Assembly: GCF_009711445.1 (NCBI RefSeq)
Contig: NZ_SMMC01000206.1
Location: 1 to 50,138, forward strand
DNA: 50,138 bases
Reading direction: 5' to 3'
Source: Curvivirga aplysinae
GTDB lineage: Bacteria > Pseudomonadota > Alphaproteobacteria > UBA8366 > Aestuariispiraceae
Positions 42,577-50,138 of the stretch are shown here, piece after piece (position 1 is the stretch's first letter; every line of letters begins with the position of its first letter). The translations under genes and the position numbers were made by a program. Under the pieces are notes generated by a model that searched no databases, was not told the origin of the DNA, and worked only from the letters and a program-made list of their open reading frames with translations.

Positions 42577-42662
42577 GATAACCTCACAACTAAATTGGTA
42601 GATATAGTATTGAAGTTATTAACTATTTAGTAAAGGCGATTTTAGATAAAAATCTCTACCGC

Positions 42663-44564
42663 TTAAGAAACGTAACTTTTACGTTGCGATTTTCCACCGG
42701 AAACAGAAGCTTTTAGATCAAATAAATCAGCCAATTGTTCCATCATTGTGCCGCCCAATTGTTCCACATCGACAATCGTAACCGCACGTTCATAGTAACG
42801 GGTCACATCATGACCAATACCAATAGCACATAACTCTACAGGTGACTTATTTTCAATAAAATCAATTGTATCACGTAAATGACGTTCCAAATAATTACCA
42901 CTATTCACAGATAGGGTACTGTCATCCACAGGGGCTCCGTCGGAAATTACCATCAAAATACGGCGATCTTCCTGACGCGCTAGTAAACGGTCATGCGCCC
43001 AAAGCAAAGCTTCGCCGTCGATATTTTCTTTCAACAAGCCTTCACGTAACATCAAGCCTAAATTCTTCTTACCACGGCGATAAGGTTCATCTGCAGCTTT
43101 ATAAATGATATGGCGCAGATCATTTAATCGTCCCGGATTACCCGGTTTGCCATCCTCAATCCATTGTTCACGGGATTGACCGCCCTTCCAAGCCTTGGTC
43201 GTGAAGCCCAGAATTTCAACTTTCACACCGCACCGCTCTAACGTACGCGCCAAAATATCCGCTGACATAGAGGCAATGGTAATCGGACGGCCACGCATAG
43301 AACCAGAATTATCCAATAACAAAGTCACAACCGTGTCTTTGAAATCAGTATCCTGTTCCCATTTAAAGGAAAGCGCATGGGTTGGGTTGGTTACAACACG
43401 ACTTAAGCGACCGGAATCAAGAATACCTTCTTCCAGATCAAAGTCCCAGCTGCGGGTTTGTTGCGCCATCAAACGACGTTGTAAACGATTAGCCAGCTTG
43501 CCAATGATACCTTGCAAGTGAACCAATTGTTGATCTAGCATACTGCGCAGACGATCTAGTTCCTCTGGATCACATAAATCTTCTGCGCGAATAACTTCAT
43601 CAAACCCTTTGGTGAAAATCGAATAGAAATCTTCTTTTGGCAGATTGCTCAGATCATTTTCCGGACGCCAGCCTTTTGATGCATCAGACGATTGTTCGTC
43701 CCCCGGTGACGGCAGCATATCATCCATCATCATGTCTTGGATTTCATCATCGGTCATGCCTTCTGCATCTTCGGATCCCTCACCCGCTTCTGCTTGCATT
43801 TCCTCGCCTTCGGCTTCTTGCTCACCACCGTCTTCGTTCTGATCCTGACCTTGCGTTTGATTATCCTGCATTTGCTCTTCAGATTCTTCAGTATCCTCAC
43901 TGTCACTTTCAGAATCTTGCGGCTCTTCCATCCCCATATCCACATCCATTTGACGGATAAGGTCACGGGCAGCCTTCGCATATGCAGACTGATCAGTCAT
44001 TAATGGTTTAAGGTCATCCAGCGCTTCTTCCAGTTTTTCTTCCAAATCCGGGCGCCATAAATCGACAATTTCTTTGGCCGATGGTGGGACTTCTTGGCCC
44101 GTCATATGTTCACGGGCCAAAAGACGTACAACTTCTGGCAAAGTTGTATCAGCCTTTTCCTTCATACGATGATAGCCAAGACGCATATAACGTTGTTCCA
44201 AGGCTTCCGCGATATTGCCACGTGCCCCTTCCATAAAACGGCTACCGGATGCTTCGATACGCGCTTCTTCCAACATATCAAAGATTAAAGGTGCCATATC
44301 CCCTTTTGGGCGATTACGTTGATGTTTTGCGGCATCATGACCGGAAAGACGCATGGCAAGTAAATCTGCTTCACCGCGAGAACGTGCAATTGCCTCGTCA
44401 TTGATTTCACGATTTGGATAAGGTAAACGCGCACGGCTACCCGCCATATGTGCAGGTTCGCTGCCATATGACACTTCGATATCAGAGATACCTGTAATCG
44501 CCCGAAACGCCGCTGCATTTCGTTGCTTGAAATCCTCTATCGCTTCTTGCTTATCCTTGCTCAT
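42663..44564 (-). CDS. cobT: Cobaltochelatase subunit CobT
   Basis: 633-aa subunit that, with the CobS ATPase, forms the ring complex that activates CobN. The N-terminal region (1-210) is CobT-specific. An acidic, Gln-rich low-complexity hinge covers about 213-290. A von Willebrand A domain with the MIDAS motif DNSGS (418-422, in [13 protein letters not shown]) and the block [20 protein letters not shown] completes it. The length is typical of alphaproteobacterial CobT. It follows cobS by 40 nt, so they are co-transcribed, while cobN lies about 18 kb away. Confidence 0.95.
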   Translation of the reverse strand: MSKDKQEAIEDFKQRNAAAFRAITGISDIEVSYGSEPAHMAGSRARLPYPNREINDEAIARSRGEADLLAMRLSGHDAAKHQRNRPKGDMAPLIFDMLEEARIEASGSRFMEGARGNIAEALEQRYMRLGYHRMKEKADTTLPEVVRLLAREHMTGQEVPPSAKEIVDLWRPDLEEKLEEALDDLKPLMTDQSAYAKAARDLIRQMDVDMGMEEPQDSESDSEDTEESEEQMQDNQTQGQDQNEDGGEQEAEGEEMQAEAGEGSEDAEGMTDDEIQDMMMDDMLPSPGDEQSSDASKGWRPENDLSNLPKEDFYSIFTKGFDEVIRAEDLCDPEELDRLRSMLDQQLVHLQGIIGKLANRLQRRLMAQQTRSWDFDLEEGILDSGRLSRVVTNPTHALSFKWEQDTDFKDTVVTLLLDNSGSMRGRPITIASMSADILARTLERCGVKVEILGFTTKAWKGGQSREQWIEDGKPGNPGRLNDLRHIIYKAADEPYRRGKKNLGLMLREGLLKENIDGEALLWAHDRLLARQEDRRILMVISDGAPVDDSTLSVNSGNYLERHLRDTIDFIENKSPVELCAIGIGHDVTRYYERAVTIVDVEQLGGTMMEQLADLFDLKASVSGGKSQRKSYVS

Positions 44565-44604
44565 GCAACACCAATAAATCCAAACAGAATATCGAAATCA
44601 GGCC

Positions 44605-45621
44605 TTAACCGATTTGCACGCGAGTATCTGTTTTTAATTCTTCACCGAAACAACGCTGATAATATTCAGACACGATTGAACGTTCTGTTTCATCACATTT
44701 GTTTAAGAAGGTCACACGGAAGGCAAAAGCCAGATCATTAAAGATAGCTGTATTTTCTGCCCAGGTAATCACGGTACGTGGGCTCATCACAGTTGAAATA
44801 TCCCCATTGATAAAGCCGGCACGTGTTAGGTCAGCCATCTGCACCATCGCATTGATGCGTGCACGGCCTTCCTCGCTGTCATATTCCGGCAATTTCGCCA
44901 ACAAAATATCAACTTCATCATCATGTGGCAGATAGTTCAAGGTTGTCACAACGGACCAACGGTCCATCTGACCTTGGTTAATTTGTTGTGTACCATGATA
45001 TAAACCGCTTGTATCGCCTAAACCAATGGTGTTGGCCGTCGCAAATAGACGGAAGTTCGCATTTGGATGAATCACGCGACTTTGGTCAAGCAAGGTCAAC
45101 TTACCAGCTTTTTCCAATACACGCTGGATCACAAACATCACGTCCGGACGACCTGCATCATATTCATCAAAACAAATAGCCACAGGACGTTGCAATGCCC
45201 AAGGAAGGATACCTTCCTGGAATTCTGTTACTTGTTTTCCATCACGTAAAACAATTGCATCTTTACCCACCAAATCAATACGGCTGATATGGCTATCAAG
45301 GTTAATACGGATACAAGGCCAGTTCAAACGTGCGGCAACTTGTTCAATATGGGTGGATTTACCAGTGCCATGATAACCTTGTACCATCACACGTCGATCA
45401 AAGGCAAATCCAGCAAGAATAGCCATAGTTGTGTCATGATCAAACTGGTAGGTTGGATCAACTTCTGGGACATGATTTGAACGTTTGGAGAAAGCAGGCA
45501 CTTTCATATCAGAATCGATACCAAATGTTTCGCTTACAGATACTTCAATATCCGGCGCAACAAGGCTGTCTGTATCTACGATTTCTGTATCCAAAGAATT
45601 TGCATCGCTCATATTTGTCAT
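44605..45621 (-). CDS. cobS: Cobaltochelatase AAA+ subunit CobS
   Basis: 338-aa MoxR-like AAA+ ATPase of the late cobaltochelatase. Walker [10 protein letters not shown] (82-90), Walker B AICFDEYD (148-155), sensor-1 region [21 protein letters not shown] and the arginine-rich MDRWSVV segment match CobS. An alternative ATG lies three codons in. The 136-bp region upstream, up to the J-domain gene, holds no other gene and probably contains the cobST promoter or connects to the upstream gene. Confidence 0.95.
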   Translation of the reverse strand: MTNMSDANSLDTEIVDTDSLVAPDIEVSVSETFGIDSDMKVPAFSKRSNHVPEVDPTYQFDHDTTMAILAGFAFDRRVMVQGYHGTGKSTHIEQVAARLNWPCIRINLDSHISRIDLVGKDAIVLRDGKQVTEFQEGILPWALQRPVAICFDEYDAGRPDVMFVIQRVLEKAGKLTLLDQSRVIHPNANFRLFATANTIGLGDTSGLYHGTQQINQGQMDRWSVVTTLNYLPHDDEVDILLAKLPEYDSEEGRARINAMVQMADLTRAGFINGDISTVMSPRTVITWAENTAIFNDLAFAFRVTFLNKCDETERSIVSEYYQRCFGEELKTDTRVQIG

Positions 45622-45757
45622 AGCGTCACCAATTGATCCTTAATTTTTAATGAAAGGTATGGGGCAGATTAAGTCAACCGACTCACCCTAAACCTAGCGT
45701 GTTGAAATACCTTTAAACCCGCTTATCAACTTTTGCACTCTAAATCGTACAGAAATG

Positions 45758-46366
45758 TCAGGAAAAAGACTTTTTCAATCGCGAATAAGCCTGATTAACG
45801 GATTTCAATCTTTCTACGGCTTTGGGGTTATCTTGGTTCAGGTCTGGATGTAAATCTTTTGCCAATTCTTTGTAGCGTGCCTTCACTTCCAATTCATCTG
45901 CGGGATAATCAAATCCCAAAATCATATAAGCTTCCATCTCAGGATGTGATCTAAATGCATCTTGCTTGGCTTTTTTTGCTTTCGCTGAATGAGCTGTCGC
46001 TTCTTCATAAATTTCAAATGGGTCATATATTTTTCCTTTGAAATTTGGTCGTTTCCCAGAAGCATCTCGTGCTTTAGATTTGGGGTGCGCATGCCCCCCA
46101 TTATTACCCAATGGCCATGTGGGACGTCCCCAACAAACATCTGTTTTGATCATGGTATCAATATCAGACTGATCCATGCCTTCGCAGAAATTCCAATTGG
46201 CATTATATTCCCGCACATGATCCAGACAGAACCAGAAATAATCTTGTAAATTGTTACTTGATTTCGGGGCGCGATGCTCTCCCTCCAGAGTACAATCAGG
46301 ATGGTCGCAAACACGGAAATGCTTGCGACCACCTAAAGGATATTTTTCTGAAGAAGGACGAGGCAT
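45758..46366 (-). CDS. J-domain protein with Cys-rich N-terminus
   Basis: 202-aa protein with a C-terminal J domain (about 145-200), including the HPD tripeptide (173-175) that stimulates DnaK. The N-terminal 80 residues carry five cysteines (20, 25, 47, 61, 78) and HFRVCDHPDC, possibly a metal site. A J-domain gene directly upstream of cobS is a conserved arrangement in alphaproteobacteria, which suggests, but does not prove, a chaperone role for the chelatase complex. The gap to cobS is 136 nt. Confidence 0.87.
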   Translation of the reverse strand: MPRPSSEKYPLGGRKHFRVCDHPDCTLEGEHRAPKSSNNLQDYFWFCLDHVREYNANWNFCEGMDQSDIDTMIKTDVCWGRPTWPLGNNGGHAHPKSKARDASGKRPNFKGKIYDPFEIYEEATAHSAKAKKAKQDAFRSHPEMEAYMILGFDYPADELEVKARYKELAKDLHPDLNQDNPKAVERLKSVNQAYSRLKKSFS

Positions 46367-46380
46367 AACAAACCTGCTAA

Positions 46381-47220
46381 TTATTTGCCCTCAACTTGAT
46401 GCATATGCACATCTTGTTGCGGGAAAGGAATAGACATACCGGCACCTTCGATCACTGCTTTGGATTTTTCCAAAATATCGAAATGCGCGTCCCAGAAATC
46501 GTCCGTCTTTACCCAACAACGCATAGTAATATCAACAGAAGAGGAATTTAAAGTTGAAACCACTGTTTGGGGTGCTGGATCGGATAAAACACGCTCATCT
46601 TTTTCCATAAGCTCAAGTAAAACACCGCGTGCTTTTGCAACATCATCACCATAAGAAATGCCCATAACCTGTTGAATACGACGTGTTGGATTACGGGAAT
46701 AATTTGTGATATTTGAATTCCAAAGAGATGAATTCGGCACAGCCATATAGACACCGTCAACGGTTTTCATATCAGTCGTAAATAGATTAATCGCTTCTAC
46801 AGTTCCCATAATGCCGCTTGCATCAATGAAATCGCCCTTCCTAAAGGGACGCAACATCAACAACATAATACCAGCTGCGATATTCTGTAGGGTGCCTTGC
46901 AACGCCAGGCCAATTGCAAGACCAGCAGCACCAAGAACAGCAATAATACTGGTGGTTTCAACACCAAACTGGGATAATACAGCAACGAATGTGACAATCA
47001 GAACAGCATATTTCACCATGCTGGATAACATTGGCACCAGCGTTTCATCCATATTAGGAACGCGATGCAACGCCCGCGTGACCAAACCTTTGAAGAAACC
47101 TGCTAGAATCCATCCGACAATCAAGGTGATCATCGCGCCAAGAATATCGGGACCATACCCGACCACGGAGTCTTGAATAATCAGTAAAAACTCTTGCAAA
47201 ATTGTTAATTGATCTTCCAT
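46381..47220 (-). CDS. MscS-family small mechanosensitive channel
   Basis: 279-aa inner-membrane channel that releases solutes during hypo-osmotic shock. Three membrane segments lie in about 20-130. The pore helix and hinge GAAGLAIGLALQGTLQNIAAG is the MscS hallmark, followed by the beta domain LLMLRPFRKGDFI. The length equals E. coli MscS (286 aa). It ends 14 nt before the J-domain gene and starts 45 nt after coq7. Confidence 0.93.
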   Translation of the reverse strand: MEDQLTILQEFLLIIQDSVVGYGPDILGAMITLIVGWILAGFFKGLVTRALHRVPNMDETLVPMLSSMVKYAVLIVTFVAVLSQFGVETTSIIAVLGAAGLAIGLALQGTLQNIAAGIMLLMLRPFRKGDFIDASGIMGTVEAINLFTTDMKTVDGVYMAVPNSSLWNSNITNYSRNPTRRIQQVMGISYGDDVAKARGVLLELMEKDERVLSDPAPQTVVSTLNSSSVDITMRCWVKTDDFWDAHFDILEKSKAVIEGAGMSIPFPQQDVHMHQVEGK

Positions 47221-47265
47221 TAATCTTTACCCCTTACTTGGAAAATATGTCCTTAAATGGTTGCA

Positions 47266-47838
47266 CTAGATACGCCCAGCCAACCAGATGGCGAATTTAG
47301 ACCCTTTGCTAATGGCTTGATATAGCAACGGATAAGCCGCAGCTTGTTCCGCGTCGTTATCAAGTCCAATATCGCGATGTTCTAGTTCTTCCTGACGGAA
47401 TCTTTCAATTGTTTCAACCATTTCATGTTCGCGATCTTCGGCGATCAGACGATCCCGTTGTTCGGCATAATGCTCATCAATAGCTTCTTCAACTGCAACC
47501 GTGCAGGCCATTGCAGCTTCCTTGCTCATCATTGCCGTGCCGGCACCAACGGCCCATCCCGCAACATGCCAAAATGGTGTTAAGGCTGTGGGTCTAATTT
47601 GGCGCTTCACCAATTGATCATTAAAATAATCAAGATGTTCTTGTTCTTGATCCTGCATATGGCGCAAGGTTGGACCAATTTCTGTGTCTCCCAATACATC
47701 GATCTGACCTTGGTAAATACGTTTCGCGCCGTATTCTCCCGCTTGATCTACACGAATAATACGTTCCAATGCTTTATCGGGAGATAAATCGCCAGGAAGA
47801 TATTTCGGACCGAGTTTCTTTTTTGTTTCAGTCATCAT
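47266..47838 (-). CDS. coq7: Demethoxyubiquinone hydroxylase (Coq7/UbiF-type diiron enzyme)
   Basis: 190-aa diiron monooxygenase that adds the C-6 hydroxyl in the penultimate step of ubiquinone synthesis. Ferritin-like ligands are visible: Glu35 (DQAGEYGA), Glu65-x2-His68, Glu117 (AVEEAIDEHY) and Glu151-x2-His154. The presence of Coq7 rather than the flavin enzyme UbiF fits alphaproteobacteria. It implies that the cell makes ubiquinone under aerobic conditions, the quinone that RegB would sense. It lies 17 nt after dsbB. Confidence 0.94.
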   Translation of the reverse strand: MMTETKKKLGPKYLPGDLSPDKALERIIRVDQAGEYGAKRIYQGQIDVLGDTEIGPTLRHMQDQEQEHLDYFNDQLVKRQIRPTALTPFWHVAGWAVGAGTAMMSKEAAMACTVAVEEAIDEHYAEQRDRLIAEDREHEMVETIERFRQEELEHRDIGLDNDAEQAAAYPLLYQAISKGSKFAIWLAGRI

Positions 47839-47855
47839 TCAAGACCTTGTACAAA

Positions 47856-48371
47856 TTAACCAATCACAGATTTGCGCTTATTAAACCACGCAGCATAGAT
47901 AATGAACAGACCAAACCCTAAAGAAAGTAGGAAATTATATCCAGCCATAGAAATACCAAACAAACTCCATGGAATCTCATCACAGCGCACTGGCGCTGCG
48001 CTCATAATAGCCGCTTTTAGTTCATCTAGTGACATATCTGCAGAACCAACTGTACCGCTACAGCCGCTTGGCCCTTCCCAAAACTTATATTCCACCCCAG
48101 TGTGATATCCGGCAATTCCCGCTCCGACTAACAATGCCAAGCCACCCATAACGGTAAAAATTACCATCAGATGGACTTTACGACGGAAATTAACCGCCAA
48201 TGATCCAAGCCCAATTGCCAACCACCATGGCAAGCGTTGATACAAACAAAGTTTACACGGCTCATACCCAAACCCATATTCAAATATATGGGCTGCCCCT
48301 AGTACCAGAACGGCACTTATCAAAAGGACCCAAGCCGCCGTGCGCGCTGCAAATAACTCAATCTTTGGCAT
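47856..48371 (-). CDS. dsbB: Disulfide bond formation protein DsbB
   Basis: 171-aa four-helix inner-membrane protein that reoxidises DsbA and passes electrons to quinone. The first periplasmic loop has the Cys39-x2-Cys42 pair (YEPCKLCLYQR). The second has Cys104 and Cys130, as in E. coli DsbB. Membrane segments are near 12-30, 48-60, 66-88 and 143-163. No dsbA lies beside it; the FrnE-like protein at 31.3 kb is cytoplasmic. It is 39 nt downstream of the DedA/YqaA-type gene. Confidence 0.92.
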   Translation of the reverse strand: MPKIELFAARTAAWVLLISAVLVLGAAHIFEYGFGYEPCKLCLYQRLPWWLAIGLGSLAVNFRRKVHLMVIFTVMGGLALLVGAGIAGYHTGVEYKFWEGPSGCSGTVGSADMSLDELKAAIMSAAPVRCDEIPWSLFGISMAGYNFLLSLGFGLFIIYAAWFNKRKSVIG

Positions 48372-48410
48372 CTTCTATCCAGTCACATAGCAAGATATTT
48401 CTATTTTTCG

Positions 48411-49007
48411 TTATACAATAAATTTCAAGGACACAAACCCGCCAATTACCAGAACAAAGAAAAGCGTTGTCATCAGACCAAATCTTTCTTCAATTAATCG
48501 ACGGATCGGCTCTCCAAAGAACCAAAGCAAGGCCGCTAACGCAAAGAAACGTGCACCACGCCCAACAACAGAAACGGACATAAAGCTTGCCAGATCCATC
48601 TCAGCCACGCCACTTGCAATTGTAATCACTTTATAAGGGATAGGCGTAAAGGCGCCAGCCGCGACAATCCATTCGCCCCATTGCTCATACCAACCCTGGA
48701 AGGTGCCAAACTTTTCGCCATATCCATAAAAATCAATAATTGGACGACCAACCACATCATATAGCCCCGCGCCAATCATATATCCGGCGCCACCGCCAAG
48801 GACACTTGCGATTGTTGCAACCAAAGCAATCTTAAATGCTTTTTCTCTGGCCGCCAAAATCATCGGGATCATCATCACATCTTGTGGGATTGGAAAAAAG
48901 GAGCTTTCTGCAAAGGCCACTAATGCCAACCACCAAATCGCATAGGGATGAGCCGCTAAATCCATAGTCCAGTCATATAGACGGCGTAAAGGAGAGAATA
49001 TATTCAT
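48411..49007 (-). CDS. YqaA/DedA (VTT-domain) membrane protein
   Basis: 198-aa inner-membrane protein of the SNARE-associated/VTT (DedA) superfamily, YqaA branch. It has about five hydrophobic segments, and the conserved block SSFFPIPQDVMMIPMI followed by GGGAGYMIGAGLYDVVG. The GAFTPIPYKVITIASG loop, with the F/Y-TPIP-K motif, is a strong signature. Relatives act in lipid carrier or phospholipid transport and membrane homeostasis; the exact cargo is unknown here. A 178-bp spacer upstream contains a small TCTATA-GAA-TATAGA palindrome and no gene. Confidence 0.88.
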   Translation of the reverse strand: MNIFSPLRRLYDWTMDLAAHPYAIWWLALVAFAESSFFPIPQDVMMIPMILAAREKAFKIALVATIASVLGGGAGYMIGAGLYDVVGRPIIDFYGYGEKFGTFQGWYEQWGEWIVAAGAFTPIPYKVITIASGVAEMDLASFMSVSVVGRGARFFALAALLWFFGEPIRRLIEERFGLMTTLFFVLVIGGFVSLKFIV

Positions 49008-49185
49008 GAAAAGATCGATCTTAAACTTTAATGGGAAGGAATGTTCTAACGTCTAAGCTCTATAGAATATAGAAAAGCTTTTGACCAGACGAATAGCCTC
49101 ACTAATTTTATCTTTAAAGAAACTATAATTAATATTGCCGAAATACGGCAGAAAAAAGGCGCAGAAAGCAGCCATCCACTATAAA

Positions 49186-49941
49186 CTAGTTACCATATCT
49201 TGCATGAATTTTATCATATCGCCCATCTTGGCGAATTCTTGCTAAGGCGTTGTTGAATTTACTAATAACAGTTTTATAATTAGGCCAGTTCTTACTTACG
49301 CAAAGATAGTATGGACGCCCCTTACGTTTATAAAACCGTAAACTATCATCAAAACCTAGTTCTTTTTGCGCATACCACTTTCCGAATTCACCCGTGGAAT
49401 AGAATAAATCAACACCACCATCCTCCAGCTGAAAAAATGCATCCTTGTCTGTAAGTGGCTTCTCACCCAAAGATAATCCTGCATTTTCCAATTCAAAAGC
49501 AGTCCCATAATCTTTCACAGCCGTTACCGAGTATTTGTCAAGCGCATCCAACATAACGGGCTCAATTAGTCTGATATTTCTTTTCAGGGCAAAGAATCCC
49601 CTTGTTGAATAACTCAACGGATTTGAAAATTCTATCCATTCTTCTCGTTTTTGAGTATGTGTACAGCTTTGAATAGCCGTTGCACTCCCATCTTTCACCC
49701 GATTTTGAATAGTTTCCCAATCCTGAAAGACAAAAACTGGATCATACCCAGCTTCACGCAAAGCAAGTTCTGTTACTTCAACATCATAGCCAAGACGACC
49801 ATCTTGCGAATTTTCTATGATAAATGGCGGATAATGAACAGAGAGGATTTCAAGTCTTTCTGCAGCTACGACATGAGATATCCCCAGGGCCATAAAAATC
49901 ATGGCACTCATCACCGCGATATTGCGCTTAAAAACTTTCAC
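49186..49941 (-). CDS. Periplasmic solute-binding protein, SBP_bac_3-like
   Basis: 251-aa secreted family-3 binding protein: basic N-terminus, hydrophobic signal (about 8-27, ending VVAAER) and then EILSVHYPPFIIENSQDGRLGYDVEV, the usual first lobe. YLCVSKNWPNYKTVISKFNNALARIRQDG closes it. The start is GTG at 49941; the next ATG would cut off the basic part of the signal peptide. A 5-bp hairpin CGCAC-TCTC-GTGCG (49957-49970) sits just upstream of the ribosome-binding site. No permease is adjacent. The remaining 168 bases to the window end hold no gene that I can see. Confidence 0.75.
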   Translation of the reverse strand: MKVFKRNIAVMSAMIFMALGISHVVAAERLEILSVHYPPFIIENSQDGRLGYDVEVTELALREAGYDPVFVFQDWETIQNRVKDGSATAIQSCTHTQKREEWIEFSNPLSYSTRGFFALKRNIRLIEPVMLDALDKYSVTAVKDYGTAFELENAGLSLGEKPLTDKDAFFQLEDGGVDLFYSTGEFGKWYAQKELGFDDSLRFYKRKGRPYYLCVSKNWPNYKTVISKFNNALARIRQDGRYDKIHARYGN

Positions 49942-50138
49942 TCTATTTTCCCCGCCCGCACTCTCGTGCGCCGTATTTTAACTGTAATATCTTAAAAAAA
50001 CGTTAACATATGCTTAGAATATTTCCCTTTTGTTAACCGAAGTTAATTTTTCGATAAGACAGTACCATTTATAAAGAAGTCATTTGAACCAAAGATGTGG
50101 ACTAATTAAATCTCTCCGGTTAATCAATTATTTTCCAA

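Overview
The window looks like a chromosomal stretch of a free-living alphaproteobacterium with low-to-mid 40s % G+C (judged by eye). The evidence is a RegB/RegA (ActS/ActR-type) redox two-component pair, an Irr-type Fur regulator, a CobS/CobT chelatase pair next to a J-domain protein, fabA-fabB-fabI, Coq7, and bacterial homologues of the mitochondrial proteins NDUFAF5 and ELM1. A marine Rhodospirillales-like lineage is plausible, but no marker gene here settles it. I see no rRNA, tRNA, transposase, integrase, phage gene or CRISPR array.

Layout. 0.1-3.8 kb: regB-regA, an isocitrate lyase/PEP mutase-fold enzyme and an orphan periplasmic binding protein. 4.0-10.4 kb: a plus-strand corrin operon, cbiX-cobH-cobL-cobI-cbiG/cobJ-cobM, ended by a strong hairpin terminator. 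10.5-16.6 kb: a tight minus-strand operon, cobA-cobB-ycgN-ygjP plus two Bcr/CflA exporters. 16.7-19.1 kb: a divergent cbiD-cobK-ankyrin operon. 19.1-23.2 kb: a bifunctional PBP, irr, a short rubrerythrin and a PleD-like diguanylate cyclase. 23.3-31.2 kb (minus): cobN, fabI, fabB, fabA and an EamA permease. 31.3-35.3 kb (plus): a FrnE/DsbA-like oxidoreductase, a SIMPL protein, an orphan Cys-rich protein, an NDUFAF5-like methyltransferase-fold protein and a membrane protein. 35.3-41.1 kb (minus): a zinc-ribbon membrane protein, mutT, argJ, a parvulin, a LysR regulator and an ELM1-like protein. 41.3-41.9 kb: an Lrp/AsnC regulator. 41.9-49.9 kb (minus): a binding protein, cobT, cobS, a J-domain protein, an MscS channel, coq7, dsbB, a DedA/YqaA-type protein and another binding protein.

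The main theme is cobalamin. The window holds nearly all the enzymes needed to go from uroporphyrinogen III to cob(II)yrinic acid a,c-diamide by the early-cobalt ('anaerobic') route: CobA, CbiX, CobI/CbiL, CobJ/CbiH fused to CbiG, CobM/CbiF, CbiD, CobK/CbiJ, CobL/CbiET, CobH/CbiC and CobB/CbiA. Only a precorrin-2 dehydrogenase is missing. CobG/CobZ and CobF, which mark the oxygen-dependent route, are not here. Yet all three subunits of the late, ATP-dependent cobaltochelatase (CobN, CobS, CobT) are present. Two cobalt-insertion systems that normally belong to alternative pathways therefore lie within about 42 kb, and this is the most interesting metabolic feature I found. The cobA operon also carries a Cys-rich YcgN protein, a zinc metallopeptidase and two exporters whose link to corrinoid or cobalt handling is unexplained.

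The second theme is redox and iron control. It comprises RegB with its quinone and cysteine motifs, and Irr with a perfect FNR-type box and a near-consensus Irr box upstream. A rubrerythrin without its rubredoxin domain lies next to irr. No entirely novel system can be claimed from sequence alone. The best candidates are the dual cobalt chelation, the structured leader before cbiX, and several uncharacterised small proteins and operator-like palindromes.
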